From NCBI GenBank assembly GCA_016874895.1, contig VGSX01000070.1:1-13774 (forward strand): a DNA stretch of 13,774 nt. Direction: 5' to 3'. Source of the DNA: Deltaproteobacteria bacterium (GTDB taxonomy: Bacteria; Desulfobacterota; Desulfobaccia; Desulfobaccales; Desulfobaccaceae). Below are positions 7,251 to 13,774 of the stretch, one piece after another. The notes beneath the pieces are model-generated. The model had not been told where the DNA came from and made no database searches. It saw only the letters and a program-made list of their open reading frames with translations. How positions within the stretch are numbered: the stretch's first letter is position 1; the number at the start of each line of letters is the position of its first letter. Position numbers and translations under genes: made by a program.

Positions 7251-7601
7251 ATGGATGCCACAATAGATCTTCTGGAAAAAGACCACATGCGGGCGGATCT
7301 GCCCGATTTTCGAGTTGGCGACACGGTGGAAGTGCACGTCCGCATCGTGGAGGGCGATAAAGAACGGGTTCAGGTATTCAAGGGGGCGGTCATTCGCAAG
7401 CGGGGCCGCAACACCGGGGCCAGTTTCACCGTGAGAAAGATATCTTATGAAGTAGGGGTGGAAAGAACTTTTCCCCTGCACTCCCCCAGCATCAACGAGG
7501 TGCGGATCATCTCTCAGGGCAAGGTCCGCCGCGGCCGGCTGTATTATCTGCGCAGCCGTTATGGAAAGAAGGCCCGGATCAAAGAAAAACAATTTGTTTA
7601 G
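7251..7601 (+). CDS. rplS: 50S ribosomal protein L19
   Basis: Large-subunit protein of 116 residues at the 30S-50S interface. Recognisable segments are DLPDFRVGDTVEVHVRIVEGDK, RVQVFKGAVIRKRGRNTGASFTVRKISYEVGVERTFPLHSP and RRGRLYYLRSRYGKKARIKEK, covering the whole family. GAGGA at 7242-7246 precedes the ATG closely. It follows trmD by 44 bases that include a small CCGCG/CGCGG hairpin, and rnhB starts 14 bases after its stop. Confidence 0.97.
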   Translation: MDATIDLLEKDHMRADLPDFRVGDTVEVHVRIVEGDKERVQVFKGAVIRKRGRNTGASFTVRKISYEVGVERTFPLHSPSINEVRIISQGKVRRGRLYYLRSRYGKKARIKEKQFV

Positions 7602-7615
7602 TGGAGTGCGGCTGA

Positions 7616-8263
7616 TTGAGCGCGGCCCGGATCCGACAGACAGAGCTTTTGCCCCTGGCATCCGACCCGGAAGCCGATTTCCGGCGCCAGGGCGTGAGCT
7701 TGATAGCCGGTGTGGATGAGGTGGGACGCGGCCCCCTGGCCGGACCGGTGGTGGCCGCGGCGGTAATTCTGGCCGCAACCTCGACATTTCCAGGACTCAC
7801 TGATTCTAAACTGTTGACCCCGGCCCGCCGGGAAAGCTTCGATCTTCAGGTGCGCCAGGAAGCCCTGAGCTTCAGCATTCAGGCCGTGGAAGCCCTGGAG
7901 ATCGAAACACTGGGCATCCTGGCGGCCAGCCTGAAAGCCATGGCCCTGGCGGTGCAGAACCTGAACCCGGGGCCGGAACTTGTCCTCATTGACGGCCCCT
8001 GGCGGTTGCCCATCCACCATACGCAGCAACCGGTGATCAAAGGCGATCAGCGCTGCCTGGCCATTGCCGCGGCTTCGGTGCTGGCCAAAGTTTACCGGGA
8101 TCGGCTGATGCAGCACTACCATCAGCTTTACCCCCAGTATAATTTTGCCGGTCACAAAGGATACGCCACCCGGGAGCATCTTGCCGCCCTGCGCCGTTGG
8201 GGTCCCTGCCCTTTGCACCGGCGCACCTTCCGGGGCGTTAAGGAATGGTGCGGCCCGGGATGA
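7616..8263 (+). CDS. rnhB: Ribonuclease HII
   Basis: Endonuclease that cuts the RNA strand of RNA-DNA hybrids and removes single ribonucleotides from DNA. The catalytic acidic set is visible: D34 and E35 in AGVDEVGRGPLAGPVVAAAV, D126 in LIDG and D162 in KVYRDRLM. DSKLL at 63-67, KGD at 142-144 and the C-terminal NFAGHKGYATREH are also conserved. The start is TTG, with GGAG at 7603-7606 nine bases upstream. Length 215 is normal. It overlaps yraN at its 3' end, which is the usual neighbour order after rplS. Confidence 0.95.
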   Translation: MSAARIRQTELLPLASDPEADFRRQGVSLIAGVDEVGRGPLAGPVVAAAVILAATSTFPGLTDSKLLTPARRESFDLQVRQEALSFSIQAVEALEIETLGILAASLKAMALAVQNLNPGPELVLIDGPWRLPIHHTQQPVIKGDQRCLAIAAASVLAKVYRDRLMQHYHQLYPQYNFAGHKGYATREHLAALRRWGPCPLHRRTFRGVKEWCGPG

Positions 8264-8622
8264 TTCAGGACCGCCGTCAGCTCGGCCAGGCCGGGGAGGC
8301 TCTGGCAGCCGAGGCCTTGAAAAACCGCGGCTACAAGATTCTGACCCGGAATTATCGAGCTCCTTGCGGCGAGATCGATCTTATCGCCCGGCACGGCGAT
8401 ACCCTCGTCTTTATCGAGGTTAAATTGCGCCGCTCGGGGACCTACGGCGCCGCGTCCGAGGCGATAACTGGAACCAAAAGGCGCCGCATCAGCAGATCCG
8501 CCCAGTTTTATCTCCGAAAACATGGCTCCCTGGATATGAAGGTGCGCTTCGACGTCGTGACCATCGATTTTACCCGGGGGCAGCCTGAAGTCGATATCAT
8601 TCCGGGGGCTTTCGAGGCTTAG
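8260..8622 (+). CDS. YraN family (UPF0102) nuclease-like protein
   Basis: Small protein with a restriction-endonuclease-like fold; the cellular role of the family is not established. The fold's metal-site pattern is present as GEIDLIARHGDTLVFIEVK, giving E38, D40, E53 and K55. The opening RRQLGQAGEALAAEALKNRGYKILTRNYR matches family members. The ATG at 8260 is preferred because it overlaps the rnhB stop as ATGA and gives the family-like N-terminus; an in-frame ATG at 8245 would add five residues. At 120 residues it is full-length. Lies between rnhB and rsmI, a conserved neighbourhood. Confidence 0.88.
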   Translation: MIQDRRQLGQAGEALAAEALKNRGYKILTRNYRAPCGEIDLIARHGDTLVFIEVKLRRSGTYGAASEAITGTKRRRISRSAQFYLRKHGSLDMKVRFDVVTIDFTRGQPEVDIIPGAFEA

Positions 8623-8715
8623 TAGCATAATGCACCTGCAGACCTGGTTTATCGGGCTCCGGTGCACCGTTAGGATCAATAAGTCCCCTGCCAGCAGCGG
8701 TTTGCTTTAAGGGAT

Positions 8716-9630
8716 ATGTCAGGGTCTGATCCCCAGAAACAAAATAGCCGTGAACCGGCGCTGGCCCGAACACAGGGGGCCGCTTCACCGGGGCATTTGT
8801 ACGTGGTGGCCACGCCCATCGGCAATCTGGAAGACATCACCCAGCGAGCCCTTAAGATACTCCAGAGTGTGGATTGTATCGCCGCGGAGGACACCCGCCG
8901 CACCCGTAAGCTTTTGAGCCATTATCAGATATCTAAACCCCTGGTCAGCTACCATGCCCATAACGAGGCGCAGCGGGGTCCGGAGTTGATCGGCCGTCTG
9001 CGTCAGGGGAGTTCGGTGGCGCTGGTGAGTGATGCCGGGACGCCGGGTTTTTCCGATCCGGGTGCGGCCCTGGTGGAGCGTGCCTGGGAGGCGGCCATTC
9101 CAGTCAGCGCGATTCCCGGCCCCGCGGCCGGTTTGGCGGCACTGTCCATGTCGGGCTTTACCGGGGATGTGACCTTCATCGGTTTTCTGCCGCGCCAGAC
9201 CAAGAAGAGGCTGGCATTTTTCGGCCAGCTGTCCCAGGAGGCCCGAATTCTGATTCTGTATGAATCCCCCCGGCGTCTGTCCCAGACCCTGGCGGAATTG
9301 AGTCAGACTATGGGAGATCGCCGGATTCTGGTGGTGCGGGAATTGACCAAGGTGTTTGAAGAGAGCTGGCGGGGACCCGTGCCGGAGGTGGCCGCCCAAC
9401 TAGCGGGCAAAGAAGTCAAAGGGGAATGCACCCTGGTGCTTTCCCGGCCCCTGTCCCCGGCCTCGCCAGCCGTGGATGTCAAGGCATATCTTCTGGAAGC
9501 TGCTAAAACTACATCTAAAACGGGGAGAGCCCTGGCCCTGGAGGCCGCCGCGGTTTTGGGCGTGCCCCGGCGGGAGGCCTATCAGGCTTATCTGGCCTTG
9601 AGAGCCGCCGGGCAATTGCCGAAAAAATGA
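8716..9630 (+). CDS. rsmI: 16S rRNA 2'-O-ribose C1402 methyltransferase RsmI
   Basis: SAM-dependent enzyme of the tetrapyrrole-methylase fold that modifies C1402 in the decoding centre. Signatures are LYVVATPIGNLEDIT (28-42), AAEDTRRTRKLL (56-67), VSYHAHNE (77-84), VSDAGTPGFSDPG (104-116), AIPGPAA and FIGFLPR. At 304 residues it has the ordinary length, with about 25 unconserved residues before the core; AAGGGA lies almost against the ATG, so the exact start is less certain, but no better one was seen. It ends the housekeeping cluster; the 93-base gap to yraN shows only a weak inverted repeat. Confidence 0.94.
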   Translation: MSGSDPQKQNSREPALARTQGAASPGHLYVVATPIGNLEDITQRALKILQSVDCIAAEDTRRTRKLLSHYQISKPLVSYHAHNEAQRGPELIGRLRQGSSVALVSDAGTPGFSDPGAALVERAWEAAIPVSAIPGPAAGLAALSMSGFTGDVTFIGFLPRQTKKRLAFFGQLSQEARILILYESPRRLSQTLAELSQTMGDRRILVVRELTKVFEESWRGPVPEVAAQLAGKEVKGECTLVLSRPLSPASPAVDVKAYLLEAAKTTSKTGRALALEAAAVLGVPRREAYQAYLALRAAGQLPKK

Positions 9631-9649
9631 AATATGTCGGTCCAACAGC

Positions 9650-9679
9650 TTGAAGAACGAGACATAACAAGATTATAAT
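9650..9679 (+). promoter_or_regulatory. Predicted promoter of HPr-ptsI
   Basis: A perfect TATAAT at 9674-9679 is preceded after 18 bases by TTGAAG at 9650-9655. It lies 20 bases past the rsmI stop and about 200 bases before the HPr start, so transcripts from it would pass through the MITE-like element at 9716-9862. Without that insertion the leader would be only about 40-50 bases. Confidence 0.5.
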
Positions 9680-9707
9680 TAAGCCATCGTTAAAAATCCA
9701 CTAGCTA

Positions 9708-9870
9708 AGTTGCCGGTAAGCGTTCAGCGGTCAGCTTACAGCCGTCAGCTAAGACTTTAAATTCAAATAGTTATTCTAAGGTGGCGGATCACTGGTTTTT
9801 CGCTTAGTTTCCCTAACCCATTGTTTTTGCTGAAAGCTGATTGCTGATAACTGAACGCCTACAGTTGCCG
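9708..9870. repeat. Target-site duplication pair AGTTGCCG
   Basis: Perfect direct repeats AGTTGCCG at 9708-9715 and 9863-9870 bound the inverted-repeat element exactly. Removing the element and one copy restores a continuous leader that runs into GTTCACCTTCCC and then the HPr ATG. Confidence 0.7.
9716..9862. mobile_element. MITE-like element with 8-bp target duplication
   Basis: A 147-bp element without a gene of its own. The left end begins GTAAGCGTTCAG and the right end, read on the opposite strand, begins GTAGGCGTTCAG; the arms (9716-9749 and 9829-9862) match at roughly three quarters of 34 positions. Each arm is built of a near 7-base period carrying CAGC (for example TTCAGCG, GTCAGCT). 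Both sides are flanked directly by AGTTGCCG (9708-9715 and 9863-9870), a perfect 8-bp target duplication. GTAA-type ends with 8-bp duplications are the hallmark of IS66-family transposition, so an IS66-mobilised MITE is the best guess, but no transposase is here to confirm it. It sits 20 bases upstream of the HPr ATG. Confidence 0.75.
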
Positions 9871-9882
9871 GTTCACCTTCCC

Positions 9883-10161
9883 ATGACTGAGAATCTTGAA
9901 ACGCGATTGCCGGTCTTAAACCGTTTGGGCTTGCATGCCCGGGCTGCGGCAAAAATTGCCCTGCTGGCGAGCCGTTTTCAGGCTGATATAATATTGGAAA
10001 GAGACGGAGTACAAGCAGATGCCCGCAGTATTTTAGACATCCTGGGCCTGGGCTGCCCTCAAGGAGTCGAGGTGCGGGTGCGAGCCCAAGGACCGGAAGC
10101 CGAACAGGCCGTGGAAGCCATTGCCGATCTCTTCTGGCGGCATTTCGGAGAACAAGGATGA
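9883..10161 (+). CDS. ptsH: Phosphocarrier protein HPr
   Basis: Small PTS carrier that takes phosphate from enzyme I and hands it to EIIA domains. The phosphorylated histidine is H18 in LGLHARAAAKI, and the regulatory-serine position is filled by S49 in ADARSILDILGLG, so HPr-kinase control is possible although no hprK is in view. Length is 92 residues. The ATG at 9883 is chosen because it gives a family-like N-terminus; the frame is open further to a TTG at 9841, but that codon lies inside the MITE-like element. No Shine-Dalgarno precedes either start. The stop overlaps the ptsI start as ATGA, so the two are translationally coupled. Confidence 0.9.
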   Translation: MTENLETRLPVLNRLGLHARAAAKIALLASRFQADIILERDGVQADARSILDILGLGCPQGVEVRVRAQGPEAEQAVEAIADLFWRHFGEQG

Positions 10162-11969
10162 CGCCTTTGGCTGTCCGGGAAGTCTGGCCGCACAATAAGG
10201 TGCTCAAAGGCATACCAGCCTCCCCGGGTATCGTCATCGGTCCGGCTTATGTCCTGGGGGAAAGAAACAAGGTCCGGATAACTCATAATTATTTAGATTC
10301 CAGGGATGAGGTGGAGGTGGAAATCCATCGGTTTCGGGATGCGGTGGCGCATACCCGGAAGGAAATAGCCGATATCAAACACTCCATAACCGATGAATTC
10401 CAGGAACATGCCTATATCTTGGATACGCACCTCCTTATCCTCCAGGATAAACTGCTCTACGACGAGACCATCCGGCTCATACAGGAAGAACACATTAATG
10501 CCGAATGGGCCTTGAAAGAGGCGGTAAAAAAGGCCCAGGCGCTGTTCAACCGCATTGCCGATCCTTATATCAAGAGCCGGATCCAGGACGTGGGGGACGT
10601 GAGTGAACGGGTTCTGCGGCGGCTCACCGGCGGCTCGCCCCTAAACCTGCGGAACCTGGCCGAACCGGTGATCATCGTGGCCGTGGACCTGTCCCCGGTG
10701 GACACCACGCAGATGTCCACGGATCAGGTCAAAGGTTTTATCACGGAAACCGGCGGCAAGACCTCCCATACCGCCATTATGGCCCAGTCCATGGAAATTC
10801 CGGCCGTGGTGGCGCTGGAAAAGGCCACTCTGGAAATCGATAATGGCGATACCCTGATCCTCGATGGGCTCAACGGCACCGTGGTCATCAACCCCGATGC
10901 CAACATGCTGGACATTTACCGGCAGCGGAAAAAGAAATTTGAAGATTTCAAGCACGACGTGGGTAAATGTAGTTTTCTGCCTGCCATCACTTTGGATGAA
11001 CACCAGACCCAGGTTCTCGCCAATATCGAGTTTCAGGAGGAGGTGGGCCTGGCCCTGGATTACGGCGCCGACGGCATCGGTTTATACCGAACGGAATTCC
11101 TCTATTTACGCCAGCAACAGCTCCCCACGGAAGAGGAGTTGTTCGAAGACTATAAAACCGTGGCCGGAATGATGGCCCCCCGCCGGGTCACCATCCGCAC
11201 TCTGGATATCGGCGGGGATAAGTTCGCCTCTCACCTGGAATACGCCCCTGGCATCAATCCGGCCATGGGACTGCGGGCGATCCGCTTCTGCCTGAAGGAA
11301 CACAGTATCTTCCGCACCCAGCTGCGGGCGATTCTGCGGGCTTCCTTATATGGCCAGGTCAGGTTAATGTTCCCCCTCATTTCCGGGATGCAGGAAGTTG
11401 TGGCGGCCCGACGCATCCTGGAAGAAATCAAAGGGGAACTACACCGGGAAGGCCATGGCTTTGACCCGGCCATGCCCGTGGGTTTGATGATTGAAGTCCC
11501 TTCCGCGGTGATGCTGGCCGACCTGTTGGCCAGGGAGGCGGATTTTTTCAGCATCGGCACCAACGATCTCATCCAGTACGCCCTGGCCATTGACCGGGGC
11601 AACAAATACGTGGCCAGCATGTATCAGCCCCTGCACCCGGCGGTGCTGCGCATGATCAAGCAGGTGGTGGACGGCGGCCATGCGGCGGGCATTTCCGTGG
11701 CCGTCTGCGGCGAGATGGCCGGGGATCCGCTCTACACCCCTATTCTCTTGGGCTTAGGGGTGGATGAACTTTCCATGAATGCCCTGGCTATTCCTGTCGT
11801 CAAGCGCATCGTGCGGCATGCCAGTATGGAAGAAGCCCAGGAATTCGCCCGCCAGGCTCTGCAACACGGTTCGGTGGAAGAGGTCAATGCCTACGTCACC
11901 GGGGTCATGGCCAAGCGGTTTCCCGAAGTCTTTATTTTCGGCCGGGAACTTGCCAGCGCCGCGGCCTGA
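10158..11969 (+). CDS. ptsI: PTS enzyme I (phosphoenolpyruvate-protein phosphotransferase)
   Basis: Cytosolic enzyme that autophosphorylates from PEP and donates to HPr. Its 603 residues cover the whole family. The N-terminal domain begins KGIPASPGIVIGPAYVL, and the phosphohistidine is H204 in GGKTSHTAIMAQ. The PEP-binding barrel shows GIGLYRTEFLYL (306-317), TIRTLDIGGDKF, NPAMGLRAIRFCL, SIGTNDLIQYALAIDRGN, and the catalytic cysteine C517 in VCGEMAGDP. H204 and C517 are both offset by 15 from E. coli H189 and C502. It overlaps HPr by four bases. No EII components are in the window, so sugar transport versus a purely regulatory PTS cannot be settled. Confidence 0.96.
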   Translation: MTPLAVREVWPHNKVLKGIPASPGIVIGPAYVLGERNKVRITHNYLDSRDEVEVEIHRFRDAVAHTRKEIADIKHSITDEFQEHAYILDTHLLILQDKLLYDETIRLIQEEHINAEWALKEAVKKAQALFNRIADPYIKSRIQDVGDVSERVLRRLTGGSPLNLRNLAEPVIIVAVDLSPVDTTQMSTDQVKGFITETGGKTSHTAIMAQSMEIPAVVALEKATLEIDNGDTLILDGLNGTVVINPDANMLDIYRQRKKKFEDFKHDVGKCSFLPAITLDEHQTQVLANIEFQEEVGLALDYGADGIGLYRTEFLYLRQQQLPTEEELFEDYKTVAGMMAPRRVTIRTLDIGGDKFASHLEYAPGINPAMGLRAIRFCLKEHSIFRTQLRAILRASLYGQVRLMFPLISGMQEVVAARRILEEIKGELHREGHGFDPAMPVGLMIEVPSAVMLADLLAREADFFSIGTNDLIQYALAIDRGNKYVASMYQPLHPAVLRMIKQVVDGGHAAGISVAVCGEMAGDPLYTPILLGLGVDELSMNALAIPVVKRIVRHASMEEAQEFARQALQHGSVEEVNAYVTGVMAKRFPEVFIFGRELASAAA

Positions 11970-12023
11970 AACCCGGGACTGGCCTCGCAGCCGGCAACCT
12001 TCACAGTTGGCCGACTTCATCCT

Positions 12024-12485
12024 ATGAAAAAAGATACCATCAAGCTCGTCTGCCAGAATCGCAAGGCCTACTTTGACTACTTCATCGATGACGTCATCGA
12101 AGCGGGCATTGTGCTCACCGGACCGGAAGTAAAATCCATCCGCCTGGGAAAAGTCAATATCAACGACGGCTTTGCCCGCATCCAGAAGGGGGAGGTATAT
12201 CTCCACAACGCCCACATCAGCCCCTACCCCTTCACCCCCCTGGAGTCCTTCGACCCCACCCGCACCCGCAAACTCCTCCTGCACCGGCGGGAAATCAAAC
12301 GCCTCATCGGCAAGACGGAAGAGAAGGGCTATACCCTCATCCCATTAAAGCTCTATTTCCGGGATCAATATGTGAAAGTGGAATTAGGACTGGCCAAAGG
12401 AAAGAAAAAATACGACAAACGGGAAACCATCCGCCGCCGGGATGAAGAGCGGGAGATGCAACGGCAGCGCAAGAACCGGGGCTAA
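12024..12485 (+). CDS. smpB: SsrA-binding protein SmpB
   Basis: Binds tmRNA and brings it to stalled ribosomes for trans-translation. The family core is clear: RKAYFDYFIDDVIEAGIVLTGPEVKSIRLGK near residues 13-42, then HISPYPF, RKLLLHRREIKRLIGKTEEKGYTLIPLKLYF and KVELGLAKGKKKYDKRETI. The basic tail (RRRDEEREMQRQRKNRG) is the part that enters the mRNA channel. Length 153 is normal. No Shine-Dalgarno is evident before the ATG, 54 bases after ptsI. No ssrA gene is in the window. Downstream it converges with the dnaK remnant and its terminator. Confidence 0.96.
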   Translation: MKKDTIKLVCQNRKAYFDYFIDDVIEAGIVLTGPEVKSIRLGKVNINDGFARIQKGEVYLHNAHISPYPFTPLESFDPTRTRKLLLHRREIKRLIGKTEEKGYTLIPLKLYFRDQYVKVELGLAKGKKKYDKRETIRRRDEEREMQRQRKNRG

Positions 12486-12510
12486 ATAAATTACGGTTTC
12501 CGGTTTTCAG

Positions 12511-12550
12511 AAAAAAAGAGGAGTTCAGCCATTTGCTAACTGAACTCCTC
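12511..12550 (-). terminator. Intrinsic terminator for the minus-strand gene
   Basis: A perfect 11-base stem, GAGGAGTTCAG at 12518-12528 and CTGAACTCCTC at 12540-12550, has an 11-base loop. Read on the minus strand it is followed by seven T (12511-12517). On the plus strand no T-run follows, so it is not a good terminator for smpB. It lies eight bases past the DnaK-like stop and therefore looks like the original dnaK terminator, now serving the MmeI-like gene. Confidence 0.85.
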
Positions 12551-12558
12551 CCTTGCAA

Positions 12559-12691
12559 TTACTTTTTCGGTTCTTCGTTTACTTCCTCGTATTCCGCCTC
12601 CACCACGTCATCCTCGGGTCTCTTCTCCTGCGCCGGCTGCCCCGGCCGCGCCGCCAGCGGTGTGGGCGTACATGGTTTCAGCCCGCTTATT
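12559..12691 (-). pseudogene. dnaK: Remnant of the DnaK C-terminal tail
   Basis: Reading the minus strand from 12691, one frame gives KRAETMYAHTAGGAAGAAGA, and after a single-base frame change near 12625-12635 a second frame gives EKRPEDDVVEAEYEEVNE followed by EPKK and a TAA at 12559-12561. This is the unmistakable tail of Hsp70/DnaK, whose final residues are an acidic EDDVVDAEFEEV-type motif preceded by a Gly/Ala-rich linker. Only about 40 codons survive; everything upstream is replaced by the MmeI-like gene, whose own stop at 12687-12689 lies at the start of the similarity. The frameshift shows it is not functional, unless it reflects a sequencing error. It keeps its terminator just downstream. 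Confidence 0.8.
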
Positions 12692-13774
12692 CGCTTTGCC
12701 TAAGCGGCCGGTCCAACTTCTGGTACAACTCAAATAAGTAAGCTAAGCGCTCCGTCTCCCCGGCAAACTTCTTGCTTCTGTAGGCCTTGTCCACCGCCCT
12801 GTCCAGCTTCTGATGGGCCCTGACCAAATCCGGGGGCATGGTCAACGGGTCGTACAGGGTTGCCAACGACGCCTCGGGATACCGCCCCCGGGTCGCCAAA
12901 ACCTCCTGGGCCGCCGCCTCAATAGCCTGTTTCTGCTTCTCCGTGGGGTTCTGGGGCCAGGGGAAGTTGTTATAGACAATCCCTGCCGAGTATCTATAAC
13001 GGCTTTCTAAACGCCCACACACTGCACGCACCCACGCCATGTGCATAACTGAGCTTAGAATACCAAAATCGTAAAATGTAGTATTTGAAACAGCTATGCA
13101 ACTATTTCCTACAATATCCTCTTTCGTAAAGAATCCTAGTGGAATATATTTCCTATTCTCTGATGAATGACATGGAATCAGGATATAATTTGACATTGGC
13201 TGGCGGATTTCTCCAAAAAGTGTTGGAAAAGATGCCAATTGTTTTGTCGTTTCCCTTGGGCTTAATTCTCTTATCTTTTTGACATTTATGACGCGCCGTT
13301 CAATTTCTGGCATGTCTTTTAATTCCTTTGGTCTTATTCCTTTTAGCCATAAGCACCAACGTTTTTCATTATTTATGTATTCCTTTGCACTTAAGAATGA
13401 ATGAATATATTTTGCAGCCTTTGGTTCTTTAATTAATAGCTCTTTTCTTTCTTTTTTGTCTAGTAAAAGAAAACCTCCATCGTTTGGCATACTTCCAAAA
13501 TTCGCTTTCGGCACTCCCTGCGAAATTGGAATTTTTCTGTTTGGTAATACTATGTTTGCTGCATCAACTAGGTATGCATTTATTTTATTTGCTTTCAATT
13601 CTTGGGCTTCTGATTTGTTATTTTCATAATCAAAAATCCGTTTATTCTCGCAATCCTCCAAGGCAAACCCAATTATTATACAATGCACCCCCGCCTTGCC
13701 TCTCACTTCACTAGTCCACTTAAAAGTCCGGTGCGCGAAATTAATTTTTACCCCTCTTTTCCATAGTTCCGGCC
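12687..13774 (-). CDS. MmeI-like (type IIL) restriction-modification enzyme, C-terminal part
   Basis: Partial gene, open at the right edge; the frame continues 22 codons beyond the first possible internal start (GTG at 13704-13706) through FAHRTFKWTSEVRGKAGVHC, the end of the methyltransferase domain. Type IIL enzymes combine nuclease, N6-adenine methyltransferase and one target recognition domain (TRD) in a single chain. The TRD would span roughly 13660 to 13030, ending in SVMHMAWVRAVCGRLESRYRYSAGIVYNNFPWP. The conserved C-terminal helical domain follows, with AIEAAAQEVLATRGRYPEASLATLYDPLTMPP and RAHQKLDRAVDKAY. The nuclease motif and the NPPY-type motif lie outside the window. The TRD part is very AT-rich while the last ~110 codons are GC-rich like the host. 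The stop falls in dnaK-derived sequence. Confidence 0.85.
   Translation of the reverse strand, partial: PELWKRGVKINFAHRTFKWTSEVRGKAGVHCIIIGFALEDCENKRIFDYENNKSEAQELKANKINAYLVDAANIVLPNRKIPISQGVPKANFGSMPNDGGFLLLDKKERKELLIKEPKAAKYIHSFLSAKEYINNEKRWCLWLKGIRPKELKDMPEIERRVINVKKIRELSPRETTKQLASFPTLFGEIRQPMSNYILIPCHSSENRKYIPLGFFTKEDIVGNSCIAVSNTTFYDFGILSSVMHMAWVRAVCGRLESRYRYSAGIVYNNFPWPQNPTEKQKQAIEAAAQEVLATRGRYPEASLATLYDPLTMPPDLVRAHQKLDRAVDKAYRSKKFAGETERLAYLFELYQKLDRPLRQSE

Noticed and set aside
8631..8666. TGCACC/GGTGCA inverted repeat between yraN and rsmI as a terminator
   Set aside because: Only six base pairs with a 24-base loop and no T-run.
9841..9882. HPr start at the upstream TTG
   Set aside because: The added 14 residues are read partly from the MITE-like element and have no Shine-Dalgarno; the ATG at 9883 fits HPr length better.
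12553..12741. Plus-strand open frame of 62 codons in the smpB-downstream gap
   Set aside because: It is the reverse strand of the dnaK remnant and the end of the MmeI-like gene, with no ribosome site or family similarity.
1..13774. CRISPR array, tRNA, rRNA or tmRNA gene
   Set aside because: No regularly spaced repeats and no tRNA, rRNA or ssrA signature were seen on either strand, despite smpB being present.

Overview
The window looks like the chromosome of a GC-rich, Gram-negative anaerobe, most probably a Desulfobacterota member of the Desulfobacca/Syntrophobacterales kind. This is inferred from gene order, protein style and the combination of a TrpB2-type enzyme, archease/RtcB and an HPr/EI pair. 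No 16S or other decisive marker is present. All genes lie on the + strand except the last one, which enters from the right edge on the - strand. No stretch over 300 bases lacks a gene; the longest gaps are 278 and about 250 bases.

Region 1 (1-3722): after the possible tail of an unknown gene comes a TrpB2-type tryptophan synthase beta chain (trpB), followed closely by archease. A 278-base gap with a strong GC-rich palindrome then leads to the RNA ligase RtcB. Archease is the activating partner of RtcB, so these two form an RNA repair or tRNA-splicing-type ligation module.

Region 2 (3723-9630): a classic translation and housekeeping cluster runs ffh, rpsP, khpA, rimM, trmD, rplS, rnhB, yraN, rsmI. 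A sigma70-like promoter precedes ffh, and the genes overlap or are tightly spaced from khpA to yraN. It supplies the SRP protein, two ribosomal proteins, ribosome maturation and rRNA/tRNA modification factors, and RNase HII.

Region 3 (9631-12485): HPr and enzyme I of the phosphotransferase system overlap by four bases, followed by smpB for trans-translation. A 147-bp MITE-like element has inserted in the leader between the predicted promoter and the HPr start. It has about 34-bp terminal inverted repeats and a perfect 8-bp target duplication (AGTTGCCG).

Region 4 (12486-13774): convergent with smpB are a dnaK-type intrinsic terminator and a short frameshifted remnant of the DnaK C-terminus. 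Abutting them is the 3' part of an MmeI-like (type IIL) restriction-modification gene, open at the right edge. Its specificity segment is strikingly AT-rich while its last ~110 codons are GC-rich, which points to horizontal gain and modular exchange. The junction suggests that the defence gene replaced or invaded a dnaK locus and now ends on dnaK's terminator.

I saw no wholly new multi-gene system. The two most informative items are the MITE in the HPr leader and the dnaK/MmeI-like junction.
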